A stretch of DNA of 64,000 bases, taken from the NCBI GenBank assembly GCA_009741485.1, contig CM019216.1:48493201-48557200 (forward strand). The letters run 5' to 3'. Below the pieces are notes generated by a model. It was not told the DNA's origin, did no database searches, and worked only from the letters and a program-made list of their open reading frames with translations. Positions within the stretch are counted from its first letter, which is position 1. Every line of letters begins with the position of its first letter. Shown piece after piece: positions 13,741 to 28,000 of this stretch. Made by a program: the position numbers and the translations under genes. The DNA is from Malurus cyaneus samueli. Its lineage: Eukaryota; Chordata; Aves; Passeriformes; Maluridae.

Positions 13741-14987
13741 CATCAGACCCAGCCAGAATGGATTTAGGAGGGGAAGGTCCTGCCTGACCAACCTAATCTC
13801 CTTTCATGACCAGGTGAGTGGCCTGGTGGATGAGGGGAATGCTGTGGATTTTGTCTACCTGGACTTCATTTCAATTCTGTCTCCCGGAGCACACTCCTGG
13901 AAAAGTCGGCAGCCCACAGCTTGGAGAGGGGCACCCTTCAGTGAGTTAAAACCAGGACAGCCAGCCCCAAATAGGGGTGGTGAATGGTGCCACATCCAGT
14001 GGGCAGCCAGTCACTAGTGGTGTCCCCAGGGATCATTGCTGGGCCCAGTCCTGTTCAATATCTTTATTGATAATCTGGATGAGAGGATGGAGTCCACCCT
14101 CAGCAAATTTGCAGATGATGCCAAACCAGGTTGGAGCGTTGATCTGCTGGAGGGTAGGAAATCTCCACAGAGAAACTTGGACAATCTGGGTCAATGGTCT
14201 GAGACCAATGGCATGAGGTCCAATGAGAGCAAATGCCATGTCCTGCACTTTGTCTGTAACAATCCCTGGAGTGTAAAAGGCTGGGGACAGAGCGACTGGA
14301 CAGCGGCCAGGCAGAGAGGGACCTGGGGGTACTGATTGACAACAGATTGAACATGAACCAGGAGCATACCCACATGGCCAAGAAGGCCGATGGCATCCTG
14401 GGCTGTACCAGGAATAGTCTGGCCAGCAGGATGAGGGAGGTTATTCTTCCCCTGAACCTGGCACTGTTTAGGCTGCACCTGGAGTGCTGTGCCCAGTGCT
14501 GGGCCCCTCAGGAAGTTCAGGAAGGATGTTGAGATGCTGGAGCTTGTCTGGAGGAGAGCAGCAAGGCTGATGAAAGGTCTGGAACACAGGTCCTATGAGA
14601 ATCAGCTGCGGGTGTTTAGCCTGGAGAAAAGAAGGTTCAGGACTGACCTTATTGCTCCCTACAACTGCCTGAAAGGAGGGTGTAGCCAGGTTGGGATTGG
14701 TCTCTCCTCCCAGGCAAACAGCGACAGGACAAGATGATATAGTCTCAACTTGCATCTGGGAAGGTTTAGGTTGGACATTAGGAAGAATTTCTTCATAGAA
14801 AGGGAGATGGGGCATTGAAATTGGCTGCCCAGGAAGGTGATGGAGTCACCGTCCCTGGAGGTGTTTAAGAAAAGACTGGATGTGGCACTGAGTGCTGTGG
14901 TCTAGTTGATAAGGTGGTATTAAGTCATAGGCTGGACTGGATGAACTCAAAGGTCTTTTCCAACCCAGCTGAATCTGTGATTATGTG
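13741..14987 (+). mobile_element. CR1 LINE, 5'-truncated, with broken reverse-transcriptase ORF and 3' end
   Basis: About 1.25 kb of a CR1 non-LTR retrotransposon in sense orientation. Translated pieces show reverse-transcriptase sequence: NGFRRGRSCLTNLISFHD and VDEGNAVDFVYLDF in one frame at about 13758-13870, then [15 protein letters not shown] and the catalytic-box relative FADDAK in another at about 14045-14127, and thumb-region pieces near 14490-14735. The frame changes between them (near 13880 and 14030), so the ORF is dead. It ends in the CR1 3' region with a short direct-repeat tail at about 14975-14987. It is the best-preserved repeat in the window and supports an avian or other sauropsid source. 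Confidence 0.92.
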
Positions 14988-17404
14988 AAAAGTCATCTTT
15001 TAAAATACTGATCCTTTAGTGCAAGGCCTGACTGTACCATTTTGGTAGCTGGGAACTCACCAAAATCTTGTTGATGTACCATGGAAACATGCATCTAACG
15101 CTGAAGGATTTTTTTTAAAAGTATTGCCACAAAACTTAATTGAACCCTAATCATTATTATCAAGACAAAAGGCAGATGCCCATAAAGGAATCTGCTGAAA
15201 ATTGACCCCTGAGAATCTAACCAATATACTAAGCAGGTACAATACAAAAACCTAGGTTTTCCACACTCTGCACACATGCTATGGGTGTTTCCAGGTGTCC
15301 CCATTTTCACTGTATGTCTGCATTATTCCTGGCTGCTAGGAATGAAAAATTGTAAACAACATATTTCTAGTGAAATCCAGTTATTGTGCTTCATTGAGAT
15401 CACCGTTATCAAATAGGGTATAAGGGGACTAGGCAAATAGGAGAGGATCAGACCAGAGGAAATGTCATGCTCTACCCACTGTGTTTAGCAGAGCTTCTGA
15501 AGATTCTAGAGCCAAACACCATTTGGACACTGCTGAAACTACCTGGCTCATTCAGCATCAAAGTTAAGCATACTTTTAGTAGCCAACAACATAAATAATT
15601 CAGCCATTTTAACTATTCACAAATTATGTTTAAGCTCTGCATTGTTTGAATTTTTTTTTCACTTGCAAGAAATTTGCTGCAAAACTTTACTGAGGAATAT
15701 GCTATTAATTTTATATCCAAGTCATAGGATATTATTTCTAAAACCAGAAACCAAAACCTTTAATCAACAGACAGTGGAACTGAAGCAGTCATTTCTAATT
15801 GAATCTTTGAGCAAAGGCAGACTTACTTACACACACATACAAAAAAATGACAGCAAGAGTTTGCTTGTGTGCATGGCCTGGGGCAGGAGTTTTCAGTACT
15901 GAAACCCAGTGGCACACAAGAGATAGGAAAACAGATGTGCCATGAAGTTACCAGCATGAGCAGAGCGTCCTCAGCTACATATTCTAGTGATCAATTCACT
16001 CCAGGGGGCTGACATCAAACTGGTGTTAGATTTATTTTACGTTCCAGAACAGCAGCAATAACCCTAAATTATGTAGATATACACTGGACTTTAGCGCCTG
16101 ACAGTCATTTGTCAGCTGCAGTCTTGCTCCCCACGTACTCAGTCCCTGCAATATTTTAACATGTTGCCTTTTGGAAGGATTAGGGTACTGGACGTCCCCT
16201 GAGAAAACCATAGGAAACACATATTGGTCTTGTGGTTAATTTAACAAAGCTCTTGATGTCATTATTATATAGTGGAAATGTACTCAAACACTTCCTAAGC
16301 AGCCAAAATTTAAATAATTTCCCATGTTCTTAAGTGGCCATTTGAGTGTTTGACATAAAGTGTACATCTCTGTTTAAGGCATGGCATACGCACATGAACT
16401 TACACATCACTGTGGCTTTTAACATGCTGAAACAATTTGCAACTCCGCTTTAGAGTTATTGGCTTCCAAAACCAACGATGATAAGCAAAGTGAGATCTGG
16501 AACAAATTAATATATTTCCCAATAACCTGCTGGTTTCTGCAGGACTGTTCACAGTACTTAAACGGCAGCCAAGAGCTTTCCATAACAGCAAAATGTGAAA
16601 AAAGAAAAATCGCCACGAATATTGATAAGGTGCAAAGTCAGGCTCTTAAAATTTAGGAAGCATAAAACTACGATTCCCCACACAATATTAAATTGAGATC
16701 CTCGTATGCATTTATTCTGATATGAACCTGATATTCAACTTTTTTCCACAGGATTTCTCTGTGGCTGGGACAGACTGGGAAAGCAGGAAGCAGAAGCAAA
16801 GTGCTGCTTTCCAAGTAGGACAGCTGGCTGTCAGCAAATGCCAACTTCTCTGCCAGAGAAATAGAGGAGTCCAGAGAAAATATAATGACTGACCAAGGTG
16901 CTTGTGCTTGTGTAGAGGCACTGGGCATGTAGGAAACAAGTTATATCCTCTATTTCCCACCTCTTCCAGGAGGCAGTTAGGAGCATATGTAACCCAGCTG
17001 GGTTGTCCAGGAGGGGCAGTTCCACCCTTTTGCTTCCTTCTCTTCCCTCTAACCCCACAGCTGGGTTTGTCACCACAGTTGGGGGATAGACAGACCCATG
17101 CCTGCAGCTAGCAGTCCCTTGAAAACAGAGGCTAATCAGGAGCAGATGTCCAGAATTATTCCAGGACTGCATACATTCCTTTGGCCATCATCTTCCTAGC
17201 CCAGGGATCTGTGGGGAGGTGCCAAGTTGGGCTGGTTGTGCCACCAGCTGCCAAACTGTGATGGGAAAGGAGCTGGTCTCAGCTGGGCACATCCCAGGAG
17301 AAGGGAATGCAGGTATCCCCAAGGCACAGGACAGGTAACACCCTGCAGAGATCCTCAGATCACTTATAAATGAGCCACTGCAGGGAGGGAGATTTTATCC
17401 TGCA
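14988..17404. other. Intergenic DNA between CR1 copies
   Basis: AT-rich, no repeat family or gene recognised. The 16.66-17.17 kb part is richer in GC and opens overlapping minus-strand frames without known motifs. Confidence 0.7.
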
Positions 17405-17643
17405 GGGGACGTTTAGATCGGATATTAGGAAAATTTTCTTCATGGAAAGAGTTGTCAGGCACTGGGACAGGCTGCCCAGGGAAGTGTTTGAGTCACCACC
17501 CGTAGAGGTATTTAAAGACATGAAGATATGGCACCTGGGGACATGGTTTAGTGATGGATTTGGCACTGCTGGGCAAATGGTTTGACTCAAAGATCTTAGA
17601 GGTCTTTATTTTCCAGCTTAAATGATTCTATGATCCTGTGATT
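17405..17643 (+). mobile_element. CR1 LINE 3'-end fragment
   Basis: Contains the CR1 3' succession: GATATTAGGAAAATTTTCTT, GGGACAGGCTGCCCAGGGAA, GGTATTTAAAGACATGAAG, and the end TGATTCTATGATCCTGTGAT. Sense orientation and diverged. A 71-codon frame across it (17370-17585) is residual and not a gene. Confidence 0.88.
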
Positions 17644-17804
17644 AATGCCATACTGCACCCAGCCTAATGAGCTCTGGGTTTTAATCTTACAATTCCTTCC
17701 CCACTCCGTGTTTTTCTCCATGTGGCTGTTACATACTGGCTTGTTTATGACACCAATTTAAAATGGAAAGAAAAGAATTTATAATTTGCACCCATTTTGT
17801 TCTT

Positions 17805-17960
17805 TTTTTTTTTCCCTCTTTACAGATGAACAAAAAACCTCCAACCAAACAAAAACACCTCCCCAAAAATACCCAAAACCAAAAAAAGAACACACAAAAA
17901 ACCAAACACCATCCAAACAAACAAAATCGGTAATAACAACAACCCCACCAACCAAAAACT
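17805..17960 (+). repeat. A/C-rich low-complexity tract
   Basis: After a poly(T)-pyrimidine run at 17802-17822, about 130 bp consist of A and C words such as CAACCAAACAAAAACACC with almost no G or T. It resembles the complement of the T/G tract at 39.1 kb. Frames through it are spurious. Confidence 0.85.
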
Positions 17961-18514
17961 CCAAAGCCCAGCTCTGCCATTCAGCATATCTGGTTTCGTG
18001 TTTGGGCACTACAGTGGCTCACATTGACAGCTGTAATATTTTTATGGGACGTAACTGGAAGTTCAGAGACACTGCGTGACCTCTCCGTGCAGGAATAAAC
18101 AAAACCCCTTATTTCCAGCTTCCCGTTCCAATAGCAAAGCTGCTCTCGCACACTTCCTACAGTTTACCAAAAATTGTCCCTTCTCTTTAAAATGTTTACT
18201 TCAAAATGCCACAGTGAGTCTCGGATCCCAACAAAGCTCAATAGCAACACAGCAGATCCTGAATCTGTCAACATAGTTTCACCTCAGTGTTGTTGTTGTG
18301 GTTGAGATTTAGATAAAGGCACCTCAAGACTAAGGTACCACCTGTAAGGAGCACCCAGCCACTTGAAAAGGAGCAACAGTGAGTTATGGGTGACAAACTG
18401 GCATATGGATTTGGGGACATACAAGGATTAAGCTGTCAAGTTGCAGCCTTGGGAGTGAAGAGTAGAAAAAACTTTTAAAACTACCCCTACCTAAAATTTC
18501 AGAGTATTTCTTTC

Positions 18515-18563
18515 AAAGTCAAAGAGAGTCTCATTCAAGCAAAGTCAAAGAGAGTCTCATTCA
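18515..18563 (+). repeat. 26-bp tandem duplication
   Basis: AAAGTCAAAGAGAGTCTCAT starts at 18515 and again at 18541; 23 bases of each copy are identical. The identity suggests a recent event. Confidence 0.95.
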
Positions 18564-21500
18564 GTTGTTTATGACTTAAATTCTCCACAGCTTCCAAATT
18601 CCTAAGTACTCAACTTCAGTATTTTTTAATATAAAGCCAGATCAAGGCTTCTCAGGCACGTAGACAAGAAGTAGTTCTGGAAATGGTGGTAGAAAAGGTC
18701 TGGGACAGGGAAGACAAATAATAAGGGGCTTTGATAAATATTGAGGAACCAGAACAGCCTTTCTTGCACTATGAGAAGAGTGGTTCAAACACTTTGAGCC
18801 TGATTCTAGGAAAGCATTTTTTAAAATTTTCCAGTTGCTAACATGGAGAGAGAAGATTCCTGCCTCTTGGAAGGGTTTACTTTAAAAGGGATACACAGAG
18901 TAGTTCACCATCTTGAAAAGGGTATTTGCCTCAGTGGGGCTGCAGAGCACCGGTTTTAATCCCTCACTGTGTTGAATTTCCTGGCCTTTTGCTAAAAGTG
19001 GGAGCCAAGTAGCTGGCACACACGGTTCCAGTGCAGGGATGATGCTGCCAGTGCCCAGCCACTTCCCAGGGGTGGCACAGGGGAAGCTCAGTCACTCCAG
19101 CTTATCACAGGGTACACAATGGGAGGCTCTGCCTCTTGAGGGTATGGCCCCCCAGGGCCAAATTTGCAAAACCAGCAATGCCGTGGAGTGCTCCTGATCA
19201 TTGAATTTTGATCAGAATTTTGGCTTTGTTTTGTGGAGTGCTTTTTGTCTTTTACAGCCAAAGGAATCACTTTTGTCTTCCCTCTCAATGCACCTACATT
19301 CTGATTTTGAGCAGCCAGCCTGTGTACGTGGGTGTGGTGCTGAATGCTTCCTTCACAGATTATTCCCAGCTTTACAGGATCCTCAGAAGGACATGGATGT
19401 GGAACTCAGCACTCAGCTGGGGCAGCTGTCTGAGCATTCCCAGCCTTGCCATGGGAATGCTTCAGATAAAGGCAATTTATTGGAGTCTGTTTGCAGAGGG
19501 GGAGAGGTGCAATGCTGACCTTCACACAGTCCTTCACTTACATCAGCGTGTCCAGTGACAGCTCCAAGTAAGCTCAGTGGCTCTGATGAGGACTGATAAA
19601 GTTTGCAACATCTTCTGAGCATCCATCCAGAGGCCCAGCCTTACTTTGTGAAAGCCATAGCCACAAAGAGCGCTGGTCACAGGTATGTGATTGCTCTGCT
19701 GCCTTTTCTCCTTGCTTCAGTCTGTGTATGTTCAGATTAAAAATGCGTTAAGAGCTCTGGGTTGGTTCAGGCAGCTTTTTCAGTGCATCTGCAAGCGGCA
19801 TTGTTTTAGCATGTCTCAACTTTCTCTTGCAATTTAAGACGAAATGAGTTGATTTTCTTTGTGAAAAGAGCAAACTCGAGCAGCATTTGCTTGCTGTGGA
19901 TATGACTTGTCCTAGTGCCCCATCACTTATGTCCTGCAAAGCATCCTGTGGGAAAGCAGGAAGGAACTTAGACTCAAAGGCTGACTGCTAGACCCTCTGC
20001 TGACACCCTTAGGGAGATTGCAGTGTCCCCTGGTTGGCAGAAAAAGTCCATTTCCTTTGTCAAATGTGTTAGCAGTCCTGCTGCTGCCCCAGGAAACTCA
20101 GGTTTCCAGAATCATTAGAAATTGCCCAATGAATCATCACACATCTACAGACCCATGGCTGATTCTGATTAAAACCACTCTGAATAAAGCTGCCCTTCAC
20201 GCATCGTGTGCATGGGCAACTTCTCCTCAAGAGCCTTGTGCAAGACTCCAAGTTCTTTGCTCATGTCACAGAGTTTTCATGAAGCTAAAAATCAGGTTTT
20301 GCATAACACTAATGTGAGCAAATATTTGTCATTCTGAGCTGAACTAACATGTAACTGTGTCTACTCCAGATCAGCAAGGATTTCAACCTGCTGCTTGCTT
20401 AAAGTGAGTGTTTAAGGCTTAAGAAGCTTGCTGAATAAAAGCCAGAAGGAAGATAGATTGAAAGATTAGGCAGTCATACAAGATGGCCTAAAATTTTCAA
20501 GCAAACTTTAAAATTTTTTGCCCTTTAATTCTGGTGCTTTATTTGTATTGCTTTCCCAGTAGAATTTTAGAGCAGCTCTCATCTTTGCAATAGGAAAGAA
20601 AGAAAAATTAAGCAAAATTATATTTTCCCATTTAACTGAGCACCAGTTTTTAATGGCTGGAATCAGGTCCAAACACAGAATTTCTCGGACAGACCCTGAA
20701 TTCTTTATTTAATTTTCCAAAACCCCTTGAGCTGTTCTGAAAATGTTTTATCTTGTAGTAATTAAATAAAAATCAATCACTTCAATATTATTTCAAATGA
20801 TACATGGAGCATACAGCGGTATTGTAAACACAGCTAACCATTGCAACATCTGTTATTGTTAATGCTCTTCACTTTCTGCCAAGTTTACCCATGGTCCTGT
20901 CAAGTGAGGAAATCCTTCCTTGCTGATACAGGAATCAGATGATCAAAGTTAGGCTCAGCAGGGAAGAGAAAACACAAGGATTTTTGATGCATTTCAAGAC
21001 AGTATAAAGGACTTGTTCATATTCTTTTTATTGAAGAATAAGTGAAGGAGCTGTTGCCTGTGAATATGACCAAAAGGACTGATTGCCATATGAATCTCCT
21101 CACTAACATGTTGTGAGCTCCTGGGTAGCCTTAACTTTGGTGGATTTAAGGGGTGCAGGCAAGGTTCATTATTGATCCTCAGCACCACCTGCACCACCCA
21201 GGTTCTGTCCATCCAAAACGCCACAATTACATATAATTATCCCAGAGATAGCATTGTTCAAGTACACCTTCAGTGGTGATGTTTCAGGCAAGAAAAGTAT
21301 TTTTACTGTGTTGAATATCTGAAAGTGATAAAAAAACAACTAGGAAATCATAGCAATGGTGCAAGATGAGATTGACAAGCTATTTGCATGTCAGCATATA
21401 GGAAGCAGGGCTGTAGCATGCCATGCAAACATCTGCAGGAGTGAACTGCAAGGTTTGAGCCTCACGTTTCTGAAGGCTCAAATATGTTTTCTGTAGCATT

Positions 21501-22971
21501 GATAAAGATTAGGAGAAAAAAAAAATATGTCACTGAAATCTCAAGGGAAAATACATTCAATACGTGCACACACACAAAATTCCCACAATCCAAATCAGTT
21601 CAGACCTATCACAGAGGGAGCTCCTCATCCCTTCTGCGTATTTCCACCCCATTTGTTTTGTGCCATCTCTTTCTAATACAACCAGGGAACCTGATCAAAC
21701 GCATTCTATACATACCACCCAGCCCACAGTCTCAGCATCCCAGCTGTATTCCTAACCTCACAAATCCACAGTGAAACCATCTCCAGGGTTTCAAAAGCAT
21801 AGCAGCTTTCATGAAGGGAGGCAGTGGGAGCTCTCTTAATTAGCTCAGCGTCTTTGTGCGTTTCTAGACATGTCTCCCTCTTTGTTCACCTTCAAGGGTT
21901 TAATGTCAGCATGGAAATCGAATATTTGTCCTCCATAAAGTAGCATCACATTCTTCAGGGCCTTTTTTTTTCATAGTAAAAGTTCTGCTTCTCAGAAAAA
22001 ACAGTCAACATGGGGCCAAACATCTAAACAGAAAGAGGTGAATTTTAACCAGTCTGTGCATTTAATGAGGACTAACAGAGGAAAAGCTGGAAACCCAGCC
22101 AGTTAGGTGAGCTTTTCATTAATAAAAAGTCTTTCACATGTTGTCCCTACAGCTCTACAAGGGAAAATTCAAACACAAAACTATCACTAATGTAATTCAG
22201 TCCTTTCTGGAAGTACAACAAAATTAAATTCAGTCTTGATAGCTTAATTTGTTTAATATTTCCACTGGATACATAACTTGCCAACCTGACAGTTATTTCC
22301 AGAATTCAGGGAATGTAGCAGAACCATGAATTTTCTCACAGGTACTTTAAAGTACAAGTTTATACAGCAAAGATAGTTGAGGACGAAGCCATGGAAAGAT
22401 GGTTTCCTGATTTCATTGCCAAAGGTTTGCATCAAGGAAATGACATTCAACATGGTCTGAGAGGCCCTGAGAAAACAAATCACTCGAAGATGTATCTAAA
22501 CTAACACAGCAATTTATTCTAAGGAGACCCAAAATAGATAACTTGGATAATAATTTAAATCATTCTGGCTACTGAAAAAAAGGCTTGAAAACTGAGATTC
22601 CCCATTAAAGCCTGCATGAATTCCAAAATCTGAATTAGTACATGGCTTGATAAGAGGTAGCAGTCAATTAAATTTGTGTCTCTGAGAATTGTTTTGTCTT
22701 ACATGCTACAATATTTCTATTACCAGGGGACAAAAATAAAAAGGTTAAATTCTGGGTCTTGTCTAATTTTTATGCATTATCACGATGGCTTAAAAGGAAA
22801 TGAAAGCATCAAAAACATTGAGAATTTTAAAGAACCAAAAAAATGCATCTCCTGGAGGTAAGGCAGCTACAAACATCAATTTGTCTCCTGAAGCTGGCTC
22901 GTTGCTATGAAGAGCATACTTTCATACTAAGTAGGCTATAATTAAAGTATTTCATACCAAACCACTTCAAT

Positions 22972-23024
22972 ATAAAGAAAAATAAACTAATTCTGGTTTC
23001 AGATAAATAAAGAAAAATAAACTA
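22972..23024 (+). repeat. Short direct repeat, 35-bp spacing
   Basis: ATAAAGAAAAATAAACTA occurs at 22972-22989 and again, identically, at 23007-23024. Confidence 0.9.
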
Positions 23025-25005
23025 GTCCTACCACAGTTCTACCTCTCCTTCAAACTTCCTTGGACTAGGAATGGCAGGCTATTCTGATCCATGTCACCAA
23101 TATCCTCAACAATTTCCCCTGTGAAGCCCTTGCAGGTCTGTCCTGATGATTGAAACAACCTTTTCTGCAAGACAAGAGGTAATGATCTTACTAATGACCT
23201 TTTCAGTGCATGCAAATATCCTTTGCTTTTTGGTGTAGTTTATCTCCTTTCTCAGAGACAGTGAAGTTTAAGGGCGTGGGTGTTATCTATCAGAAATTAC
23301 ATCAACATTGCTTTAAAAACTGATATTAATAAAATGCTTCAATGTCTGGTACAATTGTACAACTCTCACTGGAAGATCATTGGTATTTCATTTTTCCCAT
23401 GTAAAACAAGGTCTCAATTTTATATAAAAGATTTGAACAAGAGTTACACTTAATTTGCATATGTACACAACCCTACTGGTTTATAATTTTACCATTTCAA
23501 AAGACACATTTTGGCTATTTGGACCTTTAGTGTCAGCAAAACTCTGCAGCAACTACAAATACATATAGTTAATGCACAGAGTGAAGCATATAGAACATTC
23601 ACACACATTAAGCCCAAGGGCTCTGCTCATCCTCAAGCTATCAATTTTTACAAGTTAACATCTTCACTCATATTTTGAATTAATTATAGTGAATATTTAG
23701 CTGTTAGAATGCTGCTGCATGGAACAGGATGGGAAAAGGTCCACAGGAATGTATTCAGAGTCAAGTTTAGGCAACTAATCACATGTGCTCTGCCTGGATT
23801 CTGCCAGTCATGGTAACTTAACACAGTCCCAAATCTCATGTCCCAACCATTCTGTTGAACAAAGGTCACAGACCTTCCATTCACCATGGAAAAAATAGGC
23901 TCAATTGACTATGTTGGCCAGCTATTCACCCTTGCTTCTTTTCCATGTAATATCTAACATGTCGTTATATTTAACAAAAACTGAATTCATTAACACATTA
24001 GTCAATATTCCAATATTGTTTGTTAATTAAGTTTTTGGGATTTTTTTTCCCAGGGATAAAGTGATCAGATTAAATCTCAGGTTTGTTTTTTTTTTCATTG
24101 ATATATTTTCAAAGCTGTTTTTTTTAGCTATCATTTTTTTAGGTAATTAGGTAATTGGGTTAAAGGAAAGGCTTCTGTGACTACTATTTTTTTGGATGGT
24201 CTCTTTATGTATTATTATTAGAGCATTTCTGCTGTTCAGAGATACTGTGACCTTCTATTGAAGGGCTGTACTCGAAAACAATGAAAGACACAATTCTACA
24301 ACCACCATGTACAGATTTCTCTTTATTTGTCTGAATAAGGTTTGGTCTGAATGATCTTGGAGGGTAATTTTATGACTTTTTGGACACTGTCTCACGTCCT
24401 GCCTAAGCACAGCAAACTGTGGGGCACAGCTCGGTTACATCTGCGCTAGCAGACAATGGCTCTGCTCCTGCTTCTAATGTAGTCACTGAGAATTTTGCCA
24501 TGAACTCATATTTCTGTAATTCAGATGCGCTACTGAAATAAATGTGATGTATATTTTCCATGATATGATTACTGGATTCAGTTCTGGTCAATTAAAGCAG
24601 CCTGCCCAGGGCTATCAACAGGGTAATGATTAATGCCAATAAGCAAGCCTCACTCACATCTGCTGGCTGCCTATAAAAAAAAAACCCAAAACAAACAAAC
24701 CAACATTAAAAATGGGCAGTGACATTAATTTGCTGCCTTCAGCCACGTTTAGACTAAGAATTCCCAGCTGCGTGGAGCTGAAGTATTGTGCCCATAAAGA
24801 AACTGTCAGAGGGAACAAGCGTTGCTGGGAATGTGCCAGACCTGAGTGACGCTGAATGAGTCCTGGCTTCAAGGTGGAGAGTTGGGCTGCAGAACTGCCC
24901 ACATCACCTGTCAAAGGCTGTGCAGCAGCATTCTGCCACTTCACAAAACAAACTAGATCAAAGCCTCACAGGGCAGCAAGAGCAGCCACAGAATGTAACA
25001 GATAA

Positions 25006-25038
25006 GTGTGTGTGTGTGTGTGGGTGGGTGTGTGTGTG
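25006..25038 (+). repeat. GT microsatellite with GGGT interruption
   Basis: (GT)n broken by TGGGTGGGTG in the middle; 33 bp. Confidence 0.95.
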
Positions 25039-28000
25039 CACTTGAATGAGCACAATTACAGCAAAACACCCCCAGTGCCAACCGGGACTTTGCAGTGAGT
25101 GCAGTGGGCCCAGAGTGCCAGCCCCACGCTATGGAGGGAGAAATTCAGAATAGAGAAGCTCCTGGTGAACTCCTTGTGCATCCCTGATGCTCTCTGCTCT
25201 CCTTCCATCCAGCTCCTGATGCACCCACACTGACCCCCAATGCCCCAGCAAGCATTAGGGATCTTCTCTGTTCCCGTCCTAGCTGGGCTTTCATCCAGTG
25301 GGCTGCATCTCTGAAACAAAGACACATCCTCACACTCCAGCTCCTCTCCTAGTTTGTTCTCCCATGGTTTTGATGCCACCCTAGGGACTGGGCTAAGCAG
25401 CTCGGGGAGCAAAGAAGGGCATCTCTCATGCTCCATTGTTTCAGAGCAGGAAATGGCTGCAGAAAAGCCTCTTCTCTGTGCACACAGGCTGATGACATGG
25501 GACTGGTGGGATCCCTTCTGGTCAGAATGTAACCCTCGCTGGAACAATCAGCAATTTGGACATCCAAAAATTATTTCATTAAACAACAGTTGTTAATCAG
25601 TAGGAGGTCTTTTTCCACAGCCATTCTTTAAAGCCGAAACATTTCCATGTTTCCTGTAATACTTGTGCTTAGTCACACATTGACAAATACAAGGGAAAAA
25701 ACTCAGATCTGTATGACAGATTTTTGGAACCGCCAAAATAATCTCTTTGAATTCTGCAGCCACTTGTCAGCGGGAGTCCAGGAGGAGAGTGTTGAAAGCA
25801 AAAACTTGTATTTATTCACTGGAGTTTTTATTGCATTTTTCTCCCAGAACAGGGATACCTATCATGTTCTGCTAAAAATACATTATTAAATACCCAGTCC
25901 ACAGATCCCTTCAAAGTTTTAAAGTTTCCAGGTCCACTTTTTTGCTACCCAGCCTGTAAGCGTGACAGAGAGAAAAGGGATTGTCGTTTACATTTCACTG
26001 AGAATTTTACACTTTCAGCCAAAGGCTCTGCCACAGGATGTTCTCTTCAGAACATCCCACCACCTTTCAACTCACATGTTTACATGTGCAAAAGTCTCTG
26101 GATGAGTCTGGCAACCCCTGCTGTAATGCATCACAAGAAAATAGATCCCCAGGTCAAAAATCCCTAAAATTAAAACACTTCAGAATTTTGAGGTACTTTA
26201 ATTAATAGTTATTAGTATTACTTTCTAAATACCTAGAGGAGAAGGTTTGTGTTGGTTGGGCTCAAGATCACGTGTCACTAAGTCATGGAACTTTCCTCCT
26301 CCACACCAGGCTGGCAGAGGGTCTCATTCAGAGTGCTGTCCATGCAAAGAGCAGTCTGCTCATTCTTTTTTTTTATCATGGTCATCCCAAAAGGCCATGA
26401 CTTCAGTGGAAGTGAAAGTGAATATCCTCTCCTACATCCATCAATTCTGAAGCATGGAAGGAACAAGCACTTCATCTCTAAGTAGGTTTGCAGAGAAGGA
26501 GATAAGCCTGGCTGTTTTGCAAAGGACTGGTTGCAGGACAGGGCTGGGAGTGGCTGTGAGCAGCTGAGGAGGGCCCTGCTCTGCAGAGGATGGCAGCCCT
26601 GTGATCCCCTCTGTTGGTGGCATGGACCTGAGGAGCAGGGATTGCATCTCAGCCTTGCATGACCAACACCCACTGCTGGGGTCCCTCTCCCTTACACCAG
26701 GCATCCACCCCTGAGCAGGAGGAACAGACTGGGCTCTTCTCAGCTCTCTGCCTCCTATCTGTGTTTTCCTCCTCCTTCATTTCTTCCCAGGGCAAGCCCA
26801 GCCTCTCCATCCCTCACCTCAGACCAGGACGGCTGAGCTGTTGAAAACTTCAAGCATGGAATGTTTTGGGGTCTACCTTGAGGCAAGGGTTCAGCATGTG
26901 TCCTATCGCAGCCTGGCCCCAGCTGAGAGATCCAGAAAGCCCTGGAGCATGGATAAACCCACAGTGTGTCCTACTAGCCTGCTAAGCAATGTGTACACAT
27001 CATTTACATCCACTACACACAACACTGCACATCCCAGAGCGTGACTGCTGTTCACTCTCCCCATAATGTGCCTGCATGTCCTTGGGAGCTCAACTCAAAG
27101 ACATGGGCTTTGCCAGCCAATGCTGACAATCAAAACTTCAGTGTCCCATTGTGAATCCTTAGGCCAACCCATGCCCAGCTGTGTAATACAAATGACATTT
27201 TTCCCCAGAGAGAACATTTCCACAGCTTGGAAGCATACTGTAAATATAAAGCACATTAAAATCCTTAATGTGCTTAACTCTTTGTGTCTTTGGGGTCATT
27301 TTGCTATGATGGAGTTATAGGTGCCATACAGAAAAGAGAGTCTTCGCTGATCACCTTTACAGAGGTGGCCTTCATAAATGAAATTAAAAACAAGACTCTC
27401 CAACAAATACTGACTGAGAACTGAGACTTCATAAAATCACAAATATTCCTACACAATAAAGACAGCATTGATGTTAAAAACTGTGCTTTAGATTAATTTT
27501 AGCCAGGTGAACATAGTGCTGGCCATGGAAAGAAGTCGTCTGGAGAGGCAAATAACTAAATGTGCATGATGGGCGCAGCTGGGCACCACCAAGCTTTCAT
27601 GGTGACCTCAGCAGGATGAATGAGTTCATCCAGCATTTTCCATGCAGCAGAGAACAATATTTTTCACTTTGCAGCCTTCTCCTGAAGCTCCCAAGAGAGC
27701 AATTCCTCTTTCTTCCAAGCTGCTTGCAACTGCCGTAGAGCTTCTCCCCAAAACCTTGCAGCTCCTGCCTTATCAATACAAATAAAAGGAACAAAAAATG
27801 TACAGAGTGATACACTCAACTAAAAATGTGGGAAATTGGTTGTGGTAGTGGTAGAAATGGGTGAAAACACATCAGTGTGGCAAGGTGACGTGTCTCTGCA
27901 AGCCTCCTGCCTCCCATTCCCCTTCCACAGGCACAACCAGCCACTCACACGGATGCAGTAGCAGCAGCTGTTGCAGAATCCCCAGGTTACCCCATTGTGT

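Noticed and set aside
16000..16016. CTCF-like CTCCAGGGGGCTGAC
   Set aside because: About three core mismatches; much weaker than the sites at 12.72 and 60.97 kb.
24336..24380. Possible CR1 tail (GATCTTGGAGGGTAATTTTA)
   Set aside because: About 40 bases of weak resemblance only; not enough to separate from chance.
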